Below, piece by piece: positions 1 through 12,025 of a stretch of DNA of 64,000 bases. The notes beneath the pieces were generated by a model. It saw only the letters and a list, made by a program, of their open reading frames with translations. It did not search any database and was not told the DNA's origin. The stretch spans positions 161,600,032-161,664,031 of the forward strand of contig CM073591.1 of NCBI GenBank assembly GCA_037074705.1. Reading direction: 5' to 3'. The position numbers and the translations under genes were made by a program. Position 1 is the stretch's first letter. Each line of letters starts with the position of its first letter. The DNA comes from Zhengitettix transpicula (Eukaryota; Arthropoda; Insecta; Orthoptera; Tetrigidae).

Positions 1-1183
1 TCACGACAGTGCTTCTGGTACCAGTTCGGACTCTTGTAGCTTGAAGTCAGCACACACTAAACAGGCCATTATACACTGATTCTACTCATTAGATTTTGAA
101 CACACGGTAGTTGCTCTGGATCTCTGCTATACTGTAACCTGGATTAGCCCACCCTCAGCCACTTGCCGGACGTAGATCTCCTCAAAGTCTCTCTATGCAA
201 AAATGAGTTCAGTTTGTGAAGCAAAACTTCTGCGATTTTACTTTCGTTTTATGTAAACTATTATATCTCGCCGTTAGACTTCCTGGATAGCCCTATTCCT
301 ACTTTTAGATGATCAAACTTTTACTGTTTTTATTTCTCTACGTTGACCGAACTGCTATGTCTCGACGTAGACTGAGATCACTAAGCGCGCGGTCTCCAGT
401 CTCCATGGTTAACAAAGAGACGACCACCAACTACATTGCTTCCAGCGGCGAGGGTCGCATTCTAGTACCCTCAGACGACCTCGATCTGGCGTGCCGTCTT
501 CGCAGAACGAGACAACCACGTATTTACTTCGCAGACCATTTCACCGTAAGAAAACTGTAAGATGTCTGAAATACATTTCTATCCAAGTCACGTGTAGCAC
601 ATTTATATTTCTTGTATACTACGCAGGAGATTGAGGTTGTATATTCGATTGATTGCTAAATAAACTCAACCACAGTACCATGAAGATTGAAGAATGTGTA
701 ATTTGTTTTCAACATTTAGGAGATTGTGCTGAATCCCTTGTCTAACCAACAAAATATTTTAATAGGAAAATGACAGAAATATAGCATCTACAAACGTGAG
801 CTTTTAAATTTCCACAGGAATTATTGTTGCTGAAAATATCATAGAAATGGATTTCATTTAAAAAATGCAATATGTTTTCTGTGCAGATATTGTGTTCAGA
901 AGAGAATATTGTTTAATTCATGCCATGGGCTTTTACTTCATCATCCTGTTGCTTGAGTAATAAACTAACTTCAGATTGTAATTTATTTTGTAAAATAAAA
1001 TGCTCACTTCTAATTTGCGTTGTGAAGTCAAATACCTTTTACACTTTGTTCAAAATCCCAAGAGTATTTATTGTATTCCAAGTCCAGTTAACATAAATCT
1101 GAGGTTAGACGGGAGTGTATACCTATGTTTTTGTCAAGGAGATCAGCTTTGTTTGACCTACTTTCAAAGCCACTGTGCATACC

Positions 1184-1228
<45 letters not shown>

Positions 1229-2100
1229 CATACTATTGCGCAATTCCAAATAAAGTTAACCGAACAATCTGTGGCTTCGATTGTGCATGACAATTTTCTT
1301 TGTGAAAATATGTAGTTTTATTAATATAATCTGAACGAAAAATATGTAAACATAAGTATAAGATATCATCTACAACCTTATGACGTTTAAGCGGCTATAT
1401 ACTACAGCAAAACAGAAACGAAATATAACAGTGATTTAATAATAACTCATTATTTACTTAATGGTATGTAATAAATAATAGGAAATTGCGGTTAAAGAAT
1501 CCAAGAACAAGGAGAGAATATAAAACAACTAGATTTGGAGATTATAGAAATGAATAACTGATTTAGAAAATATGGAAAAAGGCAAAGTATTAAGATCTAG
1601 ATTGACGTTAACATTATTATGAAGTTGGTACAGGAGAGAAACCTTCACCGGTTTACTATGATTCAAAATACATAATAATAACATTATAAGAAAAAATATT
1701 TATTATTTTTAATTAAACACTGTGGTTCTTCCAATATTCTAATATAAATGCTCAAACCTCTGTGTACGACAATAAATAATTTGCGATAATAATAGGAGAT
1801 GAGGTTGCGTGCATCGTTCAATGTCAAATATGAGAATTAATGGCCATACTACTGTATTTAAATTCATATAAATGAATATTACTGTATTCTGTTGTCTATT
1901 TTGGTATGTTTATGAACATTAAAAGATGCTGTAGCGGTATGTACATTATGATTCAATAAAAATAATGCAAACTTCATTGAATCTCCTGCGTAGGTTAGAG
2001 GAAAATTGTGCACTCACGTGAGTTTGATAGAAATGTATTTTGGACCGAAATTTTACAAAATATAAGAAATGGTGACAAATGAAGTATTATAGGCTATGAG
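1..2100. other. AT-rich non-coding DNA, no gene seen
   Basis: Open frames here are short (at most 96 codons), and one of them runs through the AT microsatellite. No splice-linked protein similarity or RNA gene was recognised. The first 600 bases are somewhat less AT-rich than the rest, but they show no motif that I can name. Confidence 0.6.
1187..1227. repeat. (AT)n microsatellite
   Basis: About 20 uninterrupted AT dinucleotides. It produces a spurious alternating Ile-Tyr stretch in one reading frame. Confidence 0.97.
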
Positions 2101-2102
2101 AC

Positions 2103-2260
2103 TAAATTAATCGACCGGACCGGAAGTAGACCGCGAGACCTCCCACTGTTAGTTGAGTGCTCTCCCATATGAGCTATCCGAGTCGACTCCCCGCGCAGGT
2201 ACTAACTTCTCCATACATTGTATAAGCCTGAGCACAGACTCGCTTACAATTTAGTTACCT
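2103..2260 (-). repeat. tRNA-derived SINE copy, left arm of a fold-back pair
   Basis: On the minus strand this reads a pol III A-box-like segment (GGATAGCTCATATGGGAGAG), followed by a decayed B-box region and the 3' motif GGTCCGGTCGA. The same A-box and 3' motif recur in the copies at 2,312, 4,485 and 8,265, which defines a family. It lies head-to-head with the next copy. The similarity continues upstream of the A box, so the two form an inverted repeat with arms of about 150 bp. It is old and diverged. Confidence 0.65.
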
Positions 2261-2264
2261 GTAG

Positions 2265-2414
2265 GTGAGCCTGGCTGAGGCTTCTACGATGGTTGTAGAA
2301 GTTTGGTACGTGGCGGGGAATCGATTCGGATAGCTTAGATGGGAGAGCACGCACGTACCAAATGGAGGTGGTGCGTTTGATTCTAGATCCGTCCGAAAGT
2401 TTTCCACCCTGATC
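2265..2414 (+). repeat. tRNA-derived SINE copy, right arm of a fold-back pair
   Basis: The plus strand reads GGATAGCTTAGATGGGAGAG (A-box-like), then GGTGGTGCGTTTGATTC (B-box-like), then GATCCGTCCGAAAG and a pyrimidine-rich end. The upstream 40-50 bases (2,265-2,320) match the reverse complement of the region next to the left copy, including a small hairpin at TTCTACGATGGTTGTAGAA. Confidence 0.65.
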
Positions 2415-4480
2415 ATTATACTAAACAAGTAGTATCAGTTTAAGTATTATTATACTTATTTCAGCTACTTAGTGACGTTTTTTATGTATCCTTAGGAGAA
2501 TAAAAAAATATTGGTTTGTTTAAATAATCAAAATTTGTGCCGTTCGGCGGAAACCCAGAGTCGGGGATTTATCGGTAAGAGGGTCTAAACACTTTCCGTA
2601 TACTACATTGCTAAAGTGAATCATGCTTTTTCAGGTGGAAGGAATCGAGAAAGAAGAGAGAAAAAGGACACAGAAGGATTTTTTCTCTTGGCATGATAGC
2701 AATGTTTTGATTACAGCAATAGTAACCCATCTGTAGAGAAACAGGAAAAAAGGTTTATGTCCCATAACTCTAACGGAGAAAGAGAGGCAGGGAAAAGGAA
2801 AACTACAATACAAGCATCGAAGCAGAGGAAGTCACTTGCTATTTTCTCTGACGGCGGCTGTCAACGGAAAATATTCCAAAAGAATGACGAGGTTATGTAA
2901 GTAAACTCCGCAATTTATTGACAATTTTTTACCATACACTTGGTTGTAAATCCACTGTCAGTGTTAAAATATGGGATTCAGTAAAAGTTTTCCGTTTCCA
3001 AGGAATTTTTGATCATCTGAATTACGTTTGCTTAACTCCAATAATATGACGCTAAATTACCTTGAGACAGGCGCCGGTTGACTCGGGTTGGAACAAAGCA
3101 TATTACAGCTCAAACCTCTGCTGCAAAAATGTCACATCTGCGCACGGAGATAGCAAATTACCTCAAGAGGGAAATCAGATTGGACGTCTCACTCAGGAAA
3201 GCGCTGTAGTTAGATGAGACGCGCTGATATCCGCAAATTTGCCCGCTACGTCGTCTTTGCGAGACCATTCGGTCTGATGAGCGCCTACGTATAAAGCACT
3301 TAGACCTTCACGGAAAACAGCATCTCTAGCCGCGAACAAATGGCATTCTTTCTAACATTCATATACATACAACTGCTTATTTCATGGCAGCTGAATCGCC
3401 TATAACTGTCGAAATTTCCTAGGATCTACCGCTGGAAATGTTAAAAGGATTCTTGGTATACATATTACAAAATTAAATGTTATATACTTCAAAATAGCAT
3501 CGGTCGTTAGCGTATGATAAGAAATAGTAAACCAAGCGCTTTTATCCTCAATTTTTTTTATGAGACATCAAATATTAAAACGTGAGAACATGTATTTTGG
3601 CACTGATATCTTGTTATCTGAACTCAAATATAAATTTTATATAATTGTGCTAATTTTTAATCAAAAAATTTTTTGGCACGGTAATTAGTTGTGGACTGTA
3701 ATTGAATAGAGAAATTTTCATTTTCCAATGTCCATACCGTTTACTGAAATTACGGCTCGTAATTAGCATAACACAATATTTAATTACGGTAGCTCATAAG
3801 AATGCATAGTGCATTGTTTGATAATTGCAACTGGGTATAACAATAGTTTATTATGCCGTTTTATATTTTCATGCGACTTTACAATGTCAACTTTAAATAC
3901 CTTCTATTTATACGCTGAATGTCAGCTAAATGAAATTTGCTGACATTAAATATATTAATAGAAACATGGTCATATTACAGGTCAACGCGTTAAAGAAACT
4001 AGTAATATTTCATTTTCCAAAGTATAGTATCTGCAGCTTAAATATACACTTCGGTTCATTTAGTTATATTTATTTTCTCATATTAAATTATATCTGTTCG
4101 ATTTTTACGAAGTAAGTAATATTGAAACTTACTTCAGTAAATCTTCATTTATTCCTATAACATACGTCACCTTGCGTCCCGCCATGGCTTGTTAACACTT
4201 CTGGAACGGAACTTGCCAACCTAGTGTCACATAATGTCTCCCCGAAATCCTAGGCGTCTTTTGTAAATTATTATGAATTTATTAAATAGTCCAGAAATAG
4301 CAGAAGAAGCTTCAATAAAAGCTCAGGCAGAAAGGTCATGAAATTCAATTAAAGTATTATGATAAAATATATTGATCAGAGTGTGAATAGAATCCGCGTC
4401 TCCCGCTTATTACGATAGTGCTTTCCTATGATCTAGTGAATTGTACGTGAAGCTGGGATCTGGCTATACAAAGGATGGAA
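2415..4480. other. AT-rich non-coding DNA, no gene seen
   Basis: No long frame or recognisable RNA. A patch of more balanced composition at about 3,060-3,320 has no open frame of note and matches nothing I recognise. Confidence 0.55.
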
Positions 4481-4484
4481 CTCT

Positions 4485-4560
4485 CGTACCACTCGGATGA
4501 CTAAGTTGGTAAGGCCGAACCCGGTCCGGTCAATAATTTTCTATCCTGATTTATTCGGGA
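4485..4560 (+). repeat. tRNA-SINE fragment, internally deleted
   Basis: An A-box-like GGATGACTAAGTTGGTAAG is followed at once by CCCGGTCCGGTCAATAATTT, the 3' motif of the SINE family seen at 2.1-2.4 kb. The B-box segment appears to be deleted. The end TTTTCTATCCTGATT matches the end of the copy at 2,400-2,414. Confidence 0.6.
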
Positions 4561-4803
4561 AAACTAACACTCCTGTGGACATGATTTCGTTTCTATTTAC
4601 TGCCCATAAATACACGCCTCACCAGTTGACATCACTGATTGTGTACATTTCTCGTAATACTTGCAAACGGATTTGTTTCTTTTCTTTCGTTAGAAACTTC
4701 GCCAGGAATTATCCGGGCAAAAATTGGATGAAAAAATAAAATACATCTTGCTTGCTCTCTACCAACAAAGTCCGTTACTTATCAGTTCTCATCATATGGT
4801 ATA

Positions 4804-5215
4804 GGTCGAGAGATAGAGCAAGTCCCGTCAGATGCGCAGTAGAAGAAGGAAGAAGGTGAAATGGACCGTTGTGGTCAAGTGGGAACCGACTATTGTAACA
4901 ATAGAAAGTATTCAGTGAAAATATATGTCACAGTCAAACGTACGCGATAATTTTCGAGCCACAAGTCTCTAAGTTTTGGAATATGTGGAAAAAAATGTCG
5001 AATTGTGAATTGTTTTCAAGGTGGAAACGCCTCGATCATCAAAGTTCCACAAATAAAAATCATTCTCAAGATCCAAAACAGGTTTGCAAACGAAGTCATT
5101 AAAAACGTTTGTAAAGTTCTATAAAATAGCCTCTCGAGAATGAACAGCGTTGCGGTAGATTCTGAACTTACAAGTCGCGAGATGTAGCAAGTTGCGTCAA
5201 GATGAGATGCGCAGT
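4804..5215 (+). repeat. Pair of diverged direct repeats about 368 bp apart
   Basis: Segments 4,804-4,840 and 5,172-5,215 share the pattern GTCG-GAGAT-TAGCAAGT--CGTCA--GATGCGCAGT, with small indels. Weaker similarity seems to follow each one. This may be a decayed tandem duplication of an unidentified repeat. Confidence 0.45.
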
Positions 5216-8200
5216 GGCCTAAGCGTCGTGAGAGTAGGACAGAGATCAGATTAACGTGACCCTTTCTTACGACAACTTGATAGTGTAAAAGCTATTCTGG
5301 AGGCACTGACGCAAGTAAATGTATTGCGTTCAGTTAAAGATATGTTGTACACAAATAAACTCATCCATAAAAGTTAAGAGATAAGTACAGGTTGTGATAA
5401 AAGATCTTGCTGCTGTCGGTTTATCCCGTTCGTAAAACTAATTTATCTGTTGTTTATTTATCTGAGAAAAATTGGGATAAATCCTTTGGAACAAATGAAT
5501 ATTTTATCTCTATTGTGAAAAATATCTTCTATCGTAAAAGTTTCTGTTGTTATTTATTGGGGTTTTTACGTTAAAAATTTATTTATTGAAAGCGAATCCT
5601 AACGTCGCGTTACTGTCTGTTTTTTTTTCAAGTTATAAAATGATTGCTAACCGGAACATCAGGTAATAGTCGACACATTTTGTTTCTATGGATTTATCGA
5701 TATGCATGCATTTTATTCCGTCTGTTCTATAGAAAAGTCTACGTACTAATCTGCTTGAACGTGCCTGACTGTATCTGAGCGAACGGCCATTATTTATCCG
5801 GTCTAAAATATCGACATAATATATAAATCTGACAATTTAGCGTTTATTTTAGTATGGTTTTACATTTCGTAGTTGTTAAGTTTTATTAGTTTTATTCTGC
5901 AATGAATATCCAACCTCAGAAACTGAACAATGTATCTAACAACAGACTACGAATCGTCAATGCATCAAAGTTTGCTATACGAATCCCACGACCTCAATCT
6001 ATTACCAGCAACTACCGTAACTCCTTCGTTCAGGACTATATTATCAGTCCCTTCGAATAAAGATACAATACAGCATTACTTTTTCGAAACCAAATAAGAA
6101 TGAACGAGAAAACTTGTCACAAAACAAGTCTACGTTTAAAATTATAAAATGAAGAAGAGTAAAAAATTGTTGCCATATATAACGTACATATGCGCTGTAA
6201 ATTTTATTTATTCCATATTTAGTTATGGGTGAGTTTGACTCTAATAGAGATAGAAGGGCAAATTTAATAGTTTATTGTGCATGTTTATAAATCCATATTT
6301 CCCCTTACAAAACTTTGGTCTACGTGCCGGGGAAAAATATGAAATTTAACCTGAGGCGTATTTGCAGTCCAGTAAAAATATCCGTTATGTGTGTGGTCTA
6401 AATATCCAATATTATTAATATTAAACCTAAGATATTATGACGGAAATAAAAAATTACAAATAAAAAGTTGCAATGGAAATAATTTATTTATGTCTGTAGT
6501 ACATTTCCAATTGTCTTTAATACATTTCCAATAAGAATGACGCGCTATTATTTCTTTTCAAGTAATGTACCTTCAGTTAATCTCTTTATAGCTCTCAAAG
6601 TCTATATTCATGCAAAAATAATACCCTCTCGAAACTTTCATTATACTATTAAAAAAAATACCAGGCGGATAGAGAACTTTAAATTTATTTCTCTTCTCGT
6701 TTCCTGCAGGAAGTTTACCAAACAATTTTAACGTATAATTATTCTATCGATGAGAAGGGGGAATTGTCACACTGAAGCAAAAGTTTTGATAAATACTGTA
6801 AGTAGATTAACAAAAAAATCAAATTCGAGAAATTCTTAAATATTGGTAATTTAAAAAAGTATGGACTTTGATTAGGGATTTTTAAGATTGTCAATAATCA
6901 GGATTTTGTTTAACAAATAAGTCGTTTAATATGAGCGAAAGTAAAAATTCTCAGAACAGTTTCTGGTACATTCCCATTATGAGGTTATTAATGATAGTAC
7001 TGTACTGAATTACCTTCTGTGCTCAACTAAAACCGTAAATTTGTAAGTTGAAATATTTTAAATATGATAACCTTACTACAGAATTCGAAAAACCAAAATT
7101 AAACAGATCTATTATGATTACTTTACAAACTATTTTAATTTTCGACGGCCCAATCGTAATTCAGAAACTGCTGTGTCTTCCATTTAGTATCGTGACTTCA
7201 GTAGTCACTGGATCACTCCCATTCGATGTAAGTTCATTTCCAGTGAAATAATCATCTATTGTTCACATTTCAAAATTTGTCACATTTCTTTAATCCTGGA
7301 TGTGATAATTTAATTATTTGTGTGTTTAGTGTTGTTTAATTATTTCCTGCGAATTGGCATGTAGAAATTTTTGGCCGTGATCCTGACGTGGAGCAGCTGT
7401 TGTGCATTATTGTTCCCTGCAGACGCCCTTCGCTCCCGATGGCTCTCAGCATTAGAAGAGGCCATGTCGTTAGATACAACTGCTGCTGCTCAATTACTGA
7501 CGCACTAACCGAATTTTAGAGCCGTCACATCTGCAAAAAACGTGTATTAAAATTTTATTCATCGAACACCCCGGAAAAAGTAGTAATTACTGTATGGTAT
7601 TGACAGACGGCTGGACAAAGTAAATAAAACGACGAATCAGGCGATTTTACCGGCACCCGCGCTACGTACCACGTAAATATGACAACACAATGTAAAGTCA
7701 ATTAAGTGAAATTAATTAGCCTGCGCAATTTTCATCGTGCACACACACATTAGCAGCCGAATTCATCAGCGTATAGTGGAAGCAGCGAATAATACATGAT
7801 TTGTTTAAAATAAAATTATGTTTCTAGTTAATCACACTAGTATTTGCAAAACGTATGATACATGACATCTAAACTTCAGTGATTTTAAATAAAATTTTGG
7901 AGGGGTGGTTATATTTCAATTATTACAAAACGATTACAAAATAAAATAAATTTATGACGTAGTTCGAAACTGTGTTGAAAACTTCATAATAAAGTAGCTA
8001 TTTTTCACAATTAATTGTAACGTAATCATATTTCAAGCATCCGTGAGTGAAGTCATACTTCTAGAAAATGTAATGAATCAACAATTTCCTTTACAGATTA
8101 GAAGAAGTAGATAATTGAAAATGTGGCTAGTTAATTTTTAAATTTGTTTGGTTCATTTATCAATTGTTGAATAGGTTGAAGTAGCTTGTTTAACAGGTTT

Positions 8201-8260
8201 GTTCCACTATATACCATGCAGTATCTCACATTTTACAATAAGTTCTGAATTATTTTATGC
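5216..8260. other. AT-rich non-coding DNA, no gene seen
   Basis: Frames are 67 codons or shorter. A less AT-rich patch at 7,370-7,500 has no open frame or motif that I recognise. Poly-T runs and short A+T repeats are scattered throughout. Confidence 0.55.
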
Positions 8261-8264
8261 TTGT

Positions 8265-8313
8265 GGAAAAATGTCGACCGGACCGGGCTCGAACCACTAT
8301 GCTATCCTTGTAC
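8265..8313 (-). repeat. tRNA-SINE fragment, A and B boxes fused
   Basis: The minus strand reads GGATAGCATAGTGGTTCGAG and then CCCGGTCCGGTCGAC. The A-box half runs directly into a good B box (GGTTCGAGCCC) and the family 3' motif GGTCCGGTCGA. It is short and internally deleted but clearly related to the copies at 2.1-2.4 and 4.5 kb. Confidence 0.65.
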
Positions 8314-8540
8314 ATCATACTTAAAACAAATCACTTAACACTTGCTAGAACGTGAACACCACCTCAGGTTCTTCTTGTTTAAGTAGAACTTGAAATACTC
8401 TAACATTTAAACGCAAATACTCCAGAAAAGAAACCCCAACGGCTTTCCGTTTGAGAAAGATTCACTGCCTCAGATGTTGCAGCGGTGTTGGAATCACCTG
8501 CTACATGTTGGACCGTTCTCAGCATGGCGACCTTCCTCAG

Positions 8541-8660
8541 CAGAAATGTTACCACAGCCTCCATAGTCAAACATCAAAGTGTCTCTCCCTGCTCCGCAGT
8601 CCGGCGCCGTATTTTGAGCGCACGTGGCATGAGCGGACTTCAGCCTCCACCCTCCCCCCC
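8541..8660 (+). repeat. Dispersed repeat fragment with AAGTGTCTCTCCCTGC core
   Basis: The segment around 8,555-8,595 (CATAGTC-AACAT-AAAGTGTCTCTCCCTGCTC) is closely matched at 9,589-9,616 and partly at 20,520-20,540. It lies in a locally GC-rich stretch that ends in a C homopolymer near 8,651. Overlapping frames of 76 and 81 codons cross it. They are probably a consequence of composition. The element class is unknown. Confidence 0.5.
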
Positions 8661-9159
8661 CCCGCCATTCCTCAATCCTGACTGCCTAGCGAACAGGTTA
8701 ACAGTTTCGGAAAGGCGCAATTTCTATTAGCAGTATGTAAAACTTGTCAATGAAGAATGACAATATTATTCCAGATTGATGAACGAAATGTTACATTTTA
8801 GTTCCATTAACGTAAACAAATGATTCTAATAATTTAAATAGCATTTATGATTCTCTATTGTACTAATCAATTTATTGTATTTAAAATAATTTTATTTCCA
8901 ATGTTTCTTTTAAACTTAACAATACTCTCAACAGCTGTAAACATACAGTATTTTGGACTGCAATGTGCGGGCTAATCGCATCTAAGAAATGTATGTCCTC
9001 TACATTACATGTAATTAATTTTAAGTAATGTTCAATAAATTTTTAATTAATTGTATTATAAATTACCATGTTTGTAAAATCTTGCTTTGTTGGAATTTTG
9101 TCATTACAACACCGGAAGAGGTTCTAATAAATAGGGAAGAAGCTTTGCGAATATTTTTT

Positions 9160-9284
9160 CTATTATAATGTTTAAATATTTTAATTAGAAAAACACCAAC
9201 CTGTTTAGTTATAAATTTATTACTATTATAATGTTTAAATATTTTAATTAATAATAAATTTATAACTAAACAGGTTGGTGTTTT
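9160..9284. repeat. Perfect 33-bp inverted repeat plus 28-bp direct repeat
   Basis: Positions 9,190-9,222 and 9,252-9,284 are exact reverse complements over 33 nt. The 28-nt loop core at 9,223-9,250 is an exact copy of 9,160-9,187, just outside the left arm. The order is therefore D - arm - D - arm', a structure expected from template switching or a fold-back duplication. The 74-codon minus frame crossing it, with its repeated LLIKIFKHYN, is a by-product of the direct repeat. Confidence 0.95.
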
Positions 9285-9524
9285 CATTTATGTAAGAACG
9301 TCAGATGAATATAACTGTTAATTGATAATTTCTCATTTTTTTGTAATATTTGTAATATTTATTGAACGAATCACTACCAATTGGAACAGTTTCCACATTA
9401 TCGATAGAAGTAGATATTATAAATCCAGATAAGTTTCAGAAATGTTATACATTAAACTTGTATTAAATTCACTTAATGTTAAAACCGAGACTGATTCTTT
9501 ACAGAATAAGTTGCCTTTATTCTG

Positions 9525-9616
9525 CCCGTTCGCTCAGTGGGAGGTTGTCCGCTTATACCACGTGCGGACATCGCACGACACCCATAGTCCAACATAAAGT
9601 GTCTCTCTCTGCTCTA
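9525..9616 (+). repeat. Possible SINE-like fragment joined to the AAGTGTCTCTC repeat
   Basis: GTTCGCTCAGTGGGAGGTTG resembles a pol III A box. It is followed about 60 bp later by the repeat segment shared with 8,555-8,595. No B box or tail is clear, so the SINE assignment is tentative. Confidence 0.3.
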
Positions 9617-9619
9617 TTA

Positions 9620-10680
9620 TTACCTGACTACCCTTTTATTGGTAGAAACTAGAAACATAGTTCCTTATAAAATATAGGGATGAGTGTGTCTAGCGTCGCA
9701 TTGCTAGGGATTTCCTGGAACCGTAAGACAGTCAGCTAACTGTTATTTCCAAGTTATTTATGCCTGGGGGAAATCACTTCCTTGAATTTTGTTGCCTTTA
9801 TCCAAAGCTAAAATTTAAAATGTATTTCCATAATTTCTATTACAGCAAATTAAATCAAACGCGCCAAATAATGGATTAAAGAATCTGCGGTATATTATAT
9901 TGCTAATCCCATAGAACATTAATGTGAGAATGAGGTTTAGTGTGCCTAACTGTTTGAAAATACTTTCCGTTTCATTCCTTCCATTCTTTTATAATCTCTC
10001 GGCGCAGTCATTAGCAAAAAAATTCGAGTTTTCAATAACCCCACGCCGTATAATATCACTAACTTCTGTGTCAACTAGCTATAAAATTTTTAAATTTGCA
10101 TAAACTGATACAGGTATAAGGCAGTATATTTGAACGAGAACATAATTAAGCATTTAAGTGAAACACTTTCGCCATAACATTAATTTATTTTTTCAAATTT
10201 GCCTCTAGATTATTATAATTTCTTAGTATTATTATTATTTTGGTTTGTTTCAGTCGTCAAGAAACGTTCATCTGTAAAATTGCTTATATTTGGCCCGCGC
10301 ATAGAATAGTGTGTTTGTACAGCGATAATCAATCTTCACATTTTATCATTCAAACGAACACAAGCAGTTATAGGTTTTACATAGGAATTTTAAATGGAAT
10401 AATTTTGTGTAACATAACATCATGAATTCATTGTAACTCTTTCTTCTTAAAATTGTGGCAATACAAATTTTCAAAAAAAATATTCTTTATGTTCCGTTAT
10501 ATATTCAATAATGTTGAACTATTTCTTCAAATGATAAATGATAAATTCAAAGCTTCAAATCATTAGCCGATTGTTTTCAGTTAATCACATAAAACTGATC
10601 GGAGTAAAAGAATTATGGTTTAGTATACAGTTTATGCTCTAATTTATCTAATAGCAATATTAAATACTCTGATACACTGC
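9620..10680. other. AT-rich non-coding DNA, no gene seen
   Basis: No frame above 61 codons and no repeat family that I can identify. Confidence 0.55.
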
Positions 10681-10704
10681 AAAAAATTTATAACCTCCCT
10701 AACT

Positions 10705-10749
10705 TATAAAACCGCCTGAGGTCCAGCACTGAGAAACGCTGATCTAGAA
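10705..10749 (+). mobile_element. hAT-type DNA transposon right terminus with TSD candidate
   Basis: The sequence ends GAGGTCCAGCACTGAGAAACGCTG at 10,741. In reverse complement this begins CAGCGTTTCTCAGTGCTGG, the usual form of a hAT terminal inverted repeat (CAG-GTTTCTCA). The next eight bases, 10,742-10,749 (ATCTAGAA), fit nTCTAGAn, the preferred 8-bp target of Buster-type hAT elements. I could not find the matching left terminus, so the element's extent is unknown. No hAT transposase frame is visible to the left. Confidence 0.5.
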
Positions 10750-11840
10750 ATAAAAATGTATTGAGAAGCAAGTCGCTTTCGCTGAAGTCCAGCGACGGGA
10801 GATTAACGTTCCGACAGTCTCCCTGCCACATTTTTCATGGTTGTGGAGCAAGACGAATCGCCACGAGAACAGCTTGCTTGGACGCTGACTCGGCTCTCTA
10901 TGAACGTTATTGAAACACTCTGGACCACTAATATATTTTAACAGCAGGTCAGATTTTCCATCCTATCTCGTCAAACTACAAAATAATTATTGACGTTAGT
11001 ATTTATCAGATTAATTTTGCCCCAGAATGGTTCCGATGTCCTACTACGAACTATGTGGCATTCTAGCAAATTTATTTAAAATAGTGAATTCGGAGAGAGT
11101 ATTATGATGAATTTAATGAGTAATAAATTTTTGTTTGTTTATATTACATATGAAGAATATAAACGCGTACTCAGTTCATTGGATTTCTCCTACGCTGAAA
11201 AAGTATTCATATTATTGATTGACTGCTGAATATAATTTGATGTTAATAAAGAATAACATTTCACAGTCACTAAATGTATTTATTTTCACTCTTGTACCGT
11301 CTCGAACTTTTGACTAATAGCCATATTCGTCAGTATTTCTGAAATATGTTTTATTTTCAATCGTGTCAACAAGGAAAGAACTTATCTTGTTGACATGATG
11401 GTAAAAACACCTAAATATTAGTATAATTTATTAAAATACTGATAAAACATACGGCTATACGTCGAAATATATCAATCATCTGAGCAAGAGTAAAAATAAA
11501 TATATTTGGGTTATTCTCCATGTAACGATAAGAATTACGGCACGTTTATCAATTTGAACAAAACCCTAAATCTTCTCGAGATGGAAACCCAATTTGTTTT
11601 TTCTACGAAATCACTGCCGACGACATTAATGATTTTAGTCTGCATTTTTCGTTGCTCGCTCTAGAATGTAAGCACATAACCATTGTTATCAGACATTCGA
11701 GTAGTTTTTTGATCTGCAATCAATGTTACTGATTTAATTTTCTTTATATACGTTATCTATACGACCATCAGTATTGACAGAAATAAAATGATTAGTATAT
11801 TTTGTGTCGTTAGATAAATTATAGGCATTATACAAAATAT
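10750..11840. other. Non-coding DNA, no gene seen
   Basis: A balanced-composition patch at 10,770-10,930 lies next to the hAT terminus. It shows no open frame or family signature. The rest is AT-rich. Confidence 0.5.
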
Positions 11841-11842
11841 AT

Positions 11843-12025
11843 TGTAATAATCAAACGTTGTGGAAGCCATTTATGTAATAATCAACAAATAGAACTTTAT
11901 TTAATTTAATTTGTCCCACGTTGGGTGCCATTTTTGTAATAAACTACATTTAGTAATTTTATTTATTTAATTTTTGAAGAATTCGAGCCTCACGTTGTGA
12001 TTGCCATTTATGTAATAATCAACTT
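11843..12025 (-). repeat. Repeated LTR-start / primer-binding-site junctions
   Basis: TGTAATAA occurs at 11,843, 11,874, 11,935 and 12,011. The last three are each preceded by a version of ACGTTG-G---GCCATTT. Read on the minus strand, this is TTATTACA followed by AAATGGCACCCAACGTGGGAC-like sequence: an LTR 3' end (CA) and then a primer-binding site of the TGGCNCCCAACGTGGGAC kind. The best copy is at 11,914-11,940. Several junctions side by side are not expected for a normal LTR element. Confidence 0.5.

Noticed and set aside
2318..2390. Functional tRNA gene
   Set aside because: A- and B-box-like motifs are present, but the acceptor, D, anticodon and T arms do not pair. It is a SINE head.
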